From: Blautia hominis
Lineage (GTDB): Bacteria; Bacillota; Clostridia; Lachnospirales; Lachnospiraceae
DNA: 64,000 nt
Direction: 5' to 3'
Assembly (NCBI GenBank): GCA_002270465.1
Contig: NQOF01000001.1
Location: 870,501-934,500, forward strand
The notes under the pieces were generated by a model that worked only from the letters and a program-made list of their open reading frames with translations, was not told the DNA's origin and ran no database searches. Shown here piece by piece: positions 61,007 through 64,000 of this stretch. Made by a program: the position numbers and the translations under genes. Each line of letters begins with the position of its first letter. Within the stretch, counting starts at the first letter, position 1.

Positions 61007-61999
61007 ATGAAAAGCCATCAACCACCATTCTCAATCACTAACACAATGCTGATATATGTATCTTCTATTTCAGAGAAACTGGGAAAAATCAGTATGCAGC
61101 AGACAATGGAATCACGCCCCTATCTGAGACGGAATAACAGAATCAAATCCATACATTCCTCTTTGAAAATAGAAGCAAACTCCTTGTCTCTCAGACAGGT
61201 CAGGGATGTTATTGACGGCCACCTGGTCTTGGGAGAGCAGAAGGAAATACAGGAAGTAAAAAATGCATATGCCGCTTATGAAAAATTACCGAAAATCAAT
61301 CCCTATAGCCTGGAAGATTTGAAAAATGTACATGGGATCATGACAAAATATACCGTAGATGAATCCGGTGTGTTCCGCATGGGCGAAGAAGGCGTATTCA
61401 ATGGTGAGAACTGTATCTTCATTGCACCTCCGGCAAAATTTGTTCCGGAACTCATGAAGGAGCTATTTGACTGGATGAAACGAGAGCAGACATCTGTACA
61501 TCCCTTAATTTTATCTTCAGTCTTTCACTATGAGTTTGTGTTTATTCATCCATTTTCTGATGGAAATGGCAAAATGGCACGTTTGTGGCATACAGCACTT
61601 CTTTCCAGATGGAAACCTGTATTTGAGTATATACCCATCGAAAGCCAGATTGAAAAATTCCAGGACGGCTACTATCGGGCAATTTCCCAGTGCCATTCAG
61701 AGGGAACCTCCAATACATTCATTGAATTCATGTTAAAACAAATTGATATGATATTGGATGATATTTCAAATCAGATATCAGAGGAAAATCCGCAGATAAC
61801 GGAATATGTAAAGAAACTCTTATCTGTAATGGATCTTGATAGGGCATATGCTGCAACAGACATTATGAATAAATTAGGACTAAAATCAAAAGAAACATTT
61901 CGCAAGAATTATCTAAATCCGGCACTGGATCTAAATTTGGTTGAAATGACAATTCCGGATAAGCCCAAGAGCAGAAATCAAAAGTATATTCGGACATAA
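61007..61999 (+). CDS. Fic family protein (putative AMPylase) with winged-helix C-terminus
   Basis: 330 residues from MKSHQPPFSITN, with GGGAG 8 nt upstream; the frame is open back to a TTG at 60905 through the tandem repeats. N-terminal Fic_N region carries SSLKIEANSLS with Glu56, like the autoinhibitory (S/T)xxxE(G/N) helix of class II Fic proteins, though Ala follows the Glu. Catalytic motif HPFSDGNGKMAR at 181-192 is complete. Residues about 270-330 form a winged-helix-like domain (AATDIMNKLGLKSKETFRKNYLNPAL). It would transfer AMP to a protein target. No separate antitoxin gene is nearby. Confidence 0.9.
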   Translation: MKSHQPPFSITNTMLIYVSSISEKLGKISMQQTMESRPYLRRNNRIKSIHSSLKIEANSLSLRQVRDVIDGHLVLGEQKEIQEVKNAYAAYEKLPKINPYSLEDLKNVHGIMTKYTVDESGVFRMGEEGVFNGENCIFIAPPAKFVPELMKELFDWMKREQTSVHPLILSSVFHYEFVFIHPFSDGNGKMARLWHTALLSRWKPVFEYIPIESQIEKFQDGYYRAISQCHSEGTSNTFIEFMLKQIDMILDDISNQISEENPQITEYVKKLLSVMDLDRAYAATDIMNKLGLKSKETFRKNYLNPALDLNLVEMTIPDKPKSRNQKYIRT

Positions 62000-62050
62000 G
62001 TAGTAAAAAGGCAGGCATATTCCCAATGAATACGCCTGCCTTTTTACTAC
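62000..62050. terminator. Bidirectional terminator between Fic and NhaC genes
   Basis: GTAGTAAAAAGGCAGGC (62000-62016) and GCCTGCCTTTTTACTAC (62034-62050) form a 17-bp perfect stem; T-runs on both strands. Confidence 0.92.
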
Positions 62051-63346
62051 TTAATTATATCCATCCACTTCTCTCCTGCGGAAAATGATAAATCCAATGG
62101 CTGAAACTCCCATTAAAATAGGATAAAACAGATACGGCATGATCGCGATAGGCGTAAGCCCGGACAGACTGGCAGCGGCCAGAAGCTGGGCGCCGTAGGG
62201 AATCATTCCCTGACCCACGGAGGCAAAAATATCCAGTAAGGATGCGCTCCTCTTGGGGCTTACCTTGAATTCTTCGCTGATCTCTTTTGCAATGGGTCCG
62301 GCCATAACGATAGCCACCGTATTGTTGGCTGTACAGCAATCCACCAGCAGCGCCAGAACAGAGATTCCGAACTCCCCGCCCCGCTCGCCGCTTATCCGTT
62401 TCTTGATCACATGCAGGATATATTCGATACCTCCGTGTTCCTTCACCAGCGCCACAATGGCTGCTACAATAATGGAGATCACTGTGATGTCATACATACC
62501 TGTGATGCCGTCGCCCATCTTCTGAAACATTTCGCTGGCAGCAAACGCGCCTGTGCCTACCCCCACAATAAGGGACAGCACGGTACCTGTGATCAGTACA
62601 ATGAACACATTAATACCAATGAGCGCCCCGATCAGGACCACCAGGTAGGGGATCACCTTTATGATCTGAAACTTCAGATCACCATCCATACTCCCTGCAT
62701 TTCCCCGGGCTATGAAGAAGAAGATCACTGCCGTGATAATGGCTGCTGGCAAGACAATGAAAAAGTTTTCCCTAAATTTGTCCTTCATCTCACAACCCTG
62801 TGTCCTCACTGCCGCGATGGTGGTATCGGAAATCATGGACAGATTATCTCCAAACATGGCTCCGCACACAATAGCTCCCATACAGATAGGAAGGGGAATA
62901 CCTGTTTTTTCGGCAATCCCCACCCCGATGGGGGCCATAGCGGTAATGGTACCCACACTGGTTCCCATGGAGATGGAAATGAAACAGCCGATCACAAACA
63001 ACCCTACCACAGCAATAGAGGACGGCATTATGGAAAGCCCCAGATTGACTGTGCTCTCCACCCCGCCGGCCGCTTTGATGGAGCCGGAAAAGGCCCCGGC
63101 TGCCAGGAAGATCAGGCACATGGTGACAATATTCTCCTCACCGATCCCCTTGGAAATGATTGCCACCTTCTCCTGGAATCCTACTTTACGGTTCTGGAAA
63201 AATGCCACAGTAAGGGCAATCAAAAATCCCACAATGGCCGGCATAGTATAAAAGTCATGGAACAGGATACCTGCCCCAATGAAAATGATCAAAAATACCC
63301 CAATGGGCAAAAGCGCTATGGGATTCCCCCTCTTTTGTTCCTTCAT
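62051..63346 (-). CDS. NhaC family Na+/H+ antiporter
   Basis: 431 residues from MKEQKRGNPIALLP, with CGGAGG 8 nt upstream (the ATG at 63379 lies before the site). About 11 membrane segments; family motifs in ISMGTSVGTITAMAPIGVGIAEKTG and CGAMFGDNLSMISDTTIAA, and LLVDCCTANNTVAIVMAGPIAKEIS in the second half. It exchanges Na+ (or an organic anion in NhaC-like amino-acid/malate exchangers) for H+. Its 5' leader contains competing inverted repeats. Confidence 0.88.
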   Translation of the reverse strand: MKEQKRGNPIALLPIGVFLIIFIGAGILFHDFYTMPAIVGFLIALTVAFFQNRKVGFQEKVAIISKGIGEENIVTMCLIFLAAGAFSGSIKAAGGVESTVNLGLSIMPSSIAVVGLFVIGCFISISMGTSVGTITAMAPIGVGIAEKTGIPLPICMGAIVCGAMFGDNLSMISDTTIAAVRTQGCEMKDKFRENFFIVLPAAIITAVIFFFIARGNAGSMDGDLKFQIIKVIPYLVVLIGALIGINVFIVLITGTVLSLIVGVGTGAFAASEMFQKMGDGITGMYDITVISIIVAAIVALVKEHGGIEYILHVIKKRISGERGGEFGISVLALLVDCCTANNTVAIVMAGPIAKEISEEFKVSPKRSASLLDIFASVGQGMIPYGAQLLAAASLSGLTPIAIMPYLFYPILMGVSAIGFIIFRRREVDGYN

Positions 63347-63390
63347 GTAAAAACCTCCGTTTCCATCCACGCTTTTCATAGAAAACGAAC

Positions 63391-63469
63391 GGATTCCTCT
63401 CCGCCCGCCACTGCCGTTGCACTTATTTTGGGGTGATTCCTCTCTCCGCCTATAGAGGCGGGAGAATCC
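63391..63469 (-). promoter_or_regulatory. Leader of the NhaC gene with mutually exclusive stems
   Basis: One arm (plus strand 63457-63469, GGCGGGAGAATCC) can pair with either of two near-identical partners, GATTCCTCTCTCCGCC (63435-63450) or the one at 63391-63409 (GGATTCCTCTCCGCC...). Alternative pairing of this kind is the hallmark of riboswitch or attenuator leaders. No known riboswitch consensus is recognised and no T-run follows, so a decayed mobile-element end is the alternative. Confidence 0.45.
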
Positions 63470-63481
63470 TCACTTTTCTTG

Positions 63482-64000
63482 TCAAACGTTAATCTCTGCT
63501 GTCATCCCCAGAATATCTTTATTTTCATCCAGCACAGGTTGCACTACATTTTTCAAAAATGCCTCCACCTGTACCTGGGCACGTCCTGTATAGCGGGAAG
63601 GCTCCATGGTCTTCTGCAGGTCTTCCAGACTCATATTGAATGCCGGGTCCGCAGCGATCAGCTCCAGAAGGTTATTCTCTTTTCCTTCCACCTTCACATT
63701 CTTTCCTGCCTCCATGGACAGCTCACGGATCCTCTCATGCAGCTCCTGGCGGTCTCCGCCTGCTTTTACAGCATCCATCATAATATTCTCTGTAGCCATG
63801 AACGGCAGTTCGCTTCTCAGACGTTTTTCGATCACTTTCGGGTATACGACAAGGCCGTCCACCACATTCAGGCACAGATCCAGGATACCGTCAATAGCCA
63901 GAAATCCTTCCGGAACAGAGAGGCGTTTGTTAGCGGAGTCATCCAGAGTCCTCTCAAACCACTGGGTAGCGGAAGTGATCGCCGGATTGAGGGCATCTAC
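63482..64000 (-). CDS. purB: Adenylosuccinate lyase, C-terminal part (5' partial)
   Basis: 172 codons visible; the gene runs off the right edge. The C-terminal helical domain reads ITSATQWFERTLDDSANKRLSVPEGFLAIDGILDLCLNVVDGL, then VYPKVIEKRLRSELPFMATENIMM and KAGGDRQELHERIRE, matching the last third of bacterial PurB. The enzyme releases fumarate from SAICAR and adenylosuccinate in purine synthesis. The catalytic signature loop lies outside the window. NhaC follows in the same direction after 135 nt. Confidence 0.9.
   Translation of the reverse strand, partial: VDALNPAITSATQWFERTLDDSANKRLSVPEGFLAIDGILDLCLNVVDGLVVYPKVIEKRLRSELPFMATENIMMDAVKAGGDRQELHERIRELSMEAGKNVKVEGKENNLLELIAADPAFNMSLEDLQKTMEPSRYTGRAQVQVEAFLKNVVQPVLDENKDILGMTAEINV

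Noticed and set aside
62411-63436. Plus-strand open frame of 341 codons
   Set aside because: Antisense to the NhaC antiporter gene; composition rich in His, Asn and Gly is the mirror of a membrane protein, with no recognisable domain.
63380-63481. Known sodium or guanidine riboswitch
   Set aside because: No match to a consensus I can recall; only competing inverted repeats are visible, so it is reported as an unassigned leader.

Overview
The window reads as a chromosomal segment of a gut Firmicute of the Lachnospiraceae (Blautia/Clostridium XIVa-like). This is inferred from strong AGGAGG ribosome-binding sites, moderate GC, and many carbohydrate operons with their own LacI or AraC regulators, beside ordinary housekeeping genes (purA, purB). 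No rRNA, tRNA, CRISPR array, prophage or intact insertion sequence was seen.

Layout. 0-2.3 kb: the end of a DUF3788 gene and an AlbA_2-type ATP-binding protein. 2.3-9.9 kb: a complete arabinoxylan-oligosaccharide operon (LacI regulator, lipoprotein binding protein, two permeases, GH43, GH51), all on the minus strand. 10-16.8 kb: AraC regulators, a GNAT acetyltransferase, a URO-D-superfamily protein, and an AraC regulator divergent from a GH78 alpha-L-rhamnosidase whose leader carries a 131-bp MITE. 17-22.5 kb: an FtsX-type ABC exporter (two permeases, one ATPase) with an OmpR-type two-component system. 22.5-28.6 kb: a LacI-regulated inositol/keto-sugar type operon (IolG-like dehydrogenase, two TIM-barrel isomerases, GPH symporter) with a second MITE. 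28.8-36 kb: TetR-methyltransferase pair, EamA-like transporter, aldolase and PfkB kinase, AraC regulator, and a penicillin V acylase/bile salt hydrolase family enzyme. 36-44.7 kb: a LacI-controlled operon of URO-D-like protein, binding protein, two permeases and a 945-residue putative glycoside hydrolase. 44.8-51 kb: cupin, acylphosphatase, and a cluster of ornithine-cyclodeaminase-like protein, BCCT transporter and an aromatic-amino-acid-lyase homologue that lacks the MIO motif, with a divergent LysR regulator. 51-58.4 kb: BlaI/M56 pair, M14 carboxypeptidase, HAD hydrolase, purA, ECF sigma factor with DUF4179 partner. 58.4-64 kb: an AraC/URO-D locus whose binding-protein gene is an internally deleted remnant, a Fic protein preceded by five 12-bp tandem repeats, NhaC antiporter with a foldable leader, and the end of purB.

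Most notable. (1) A MIO-less lyase beside a BCCT transporter suggests elimination of a trimethylammonium group, as in ergothioneine breakdown. (2) Three URO-D-superfamily genes sit in sugar loci, one a decayed version of the module. (3) Two MITEs have intact terminal inverted repeats and exact 8-bp target duplications, and a third copy is degenerate. (4) Palindromic operators with a central CG can be assigned to two LacI regulators.
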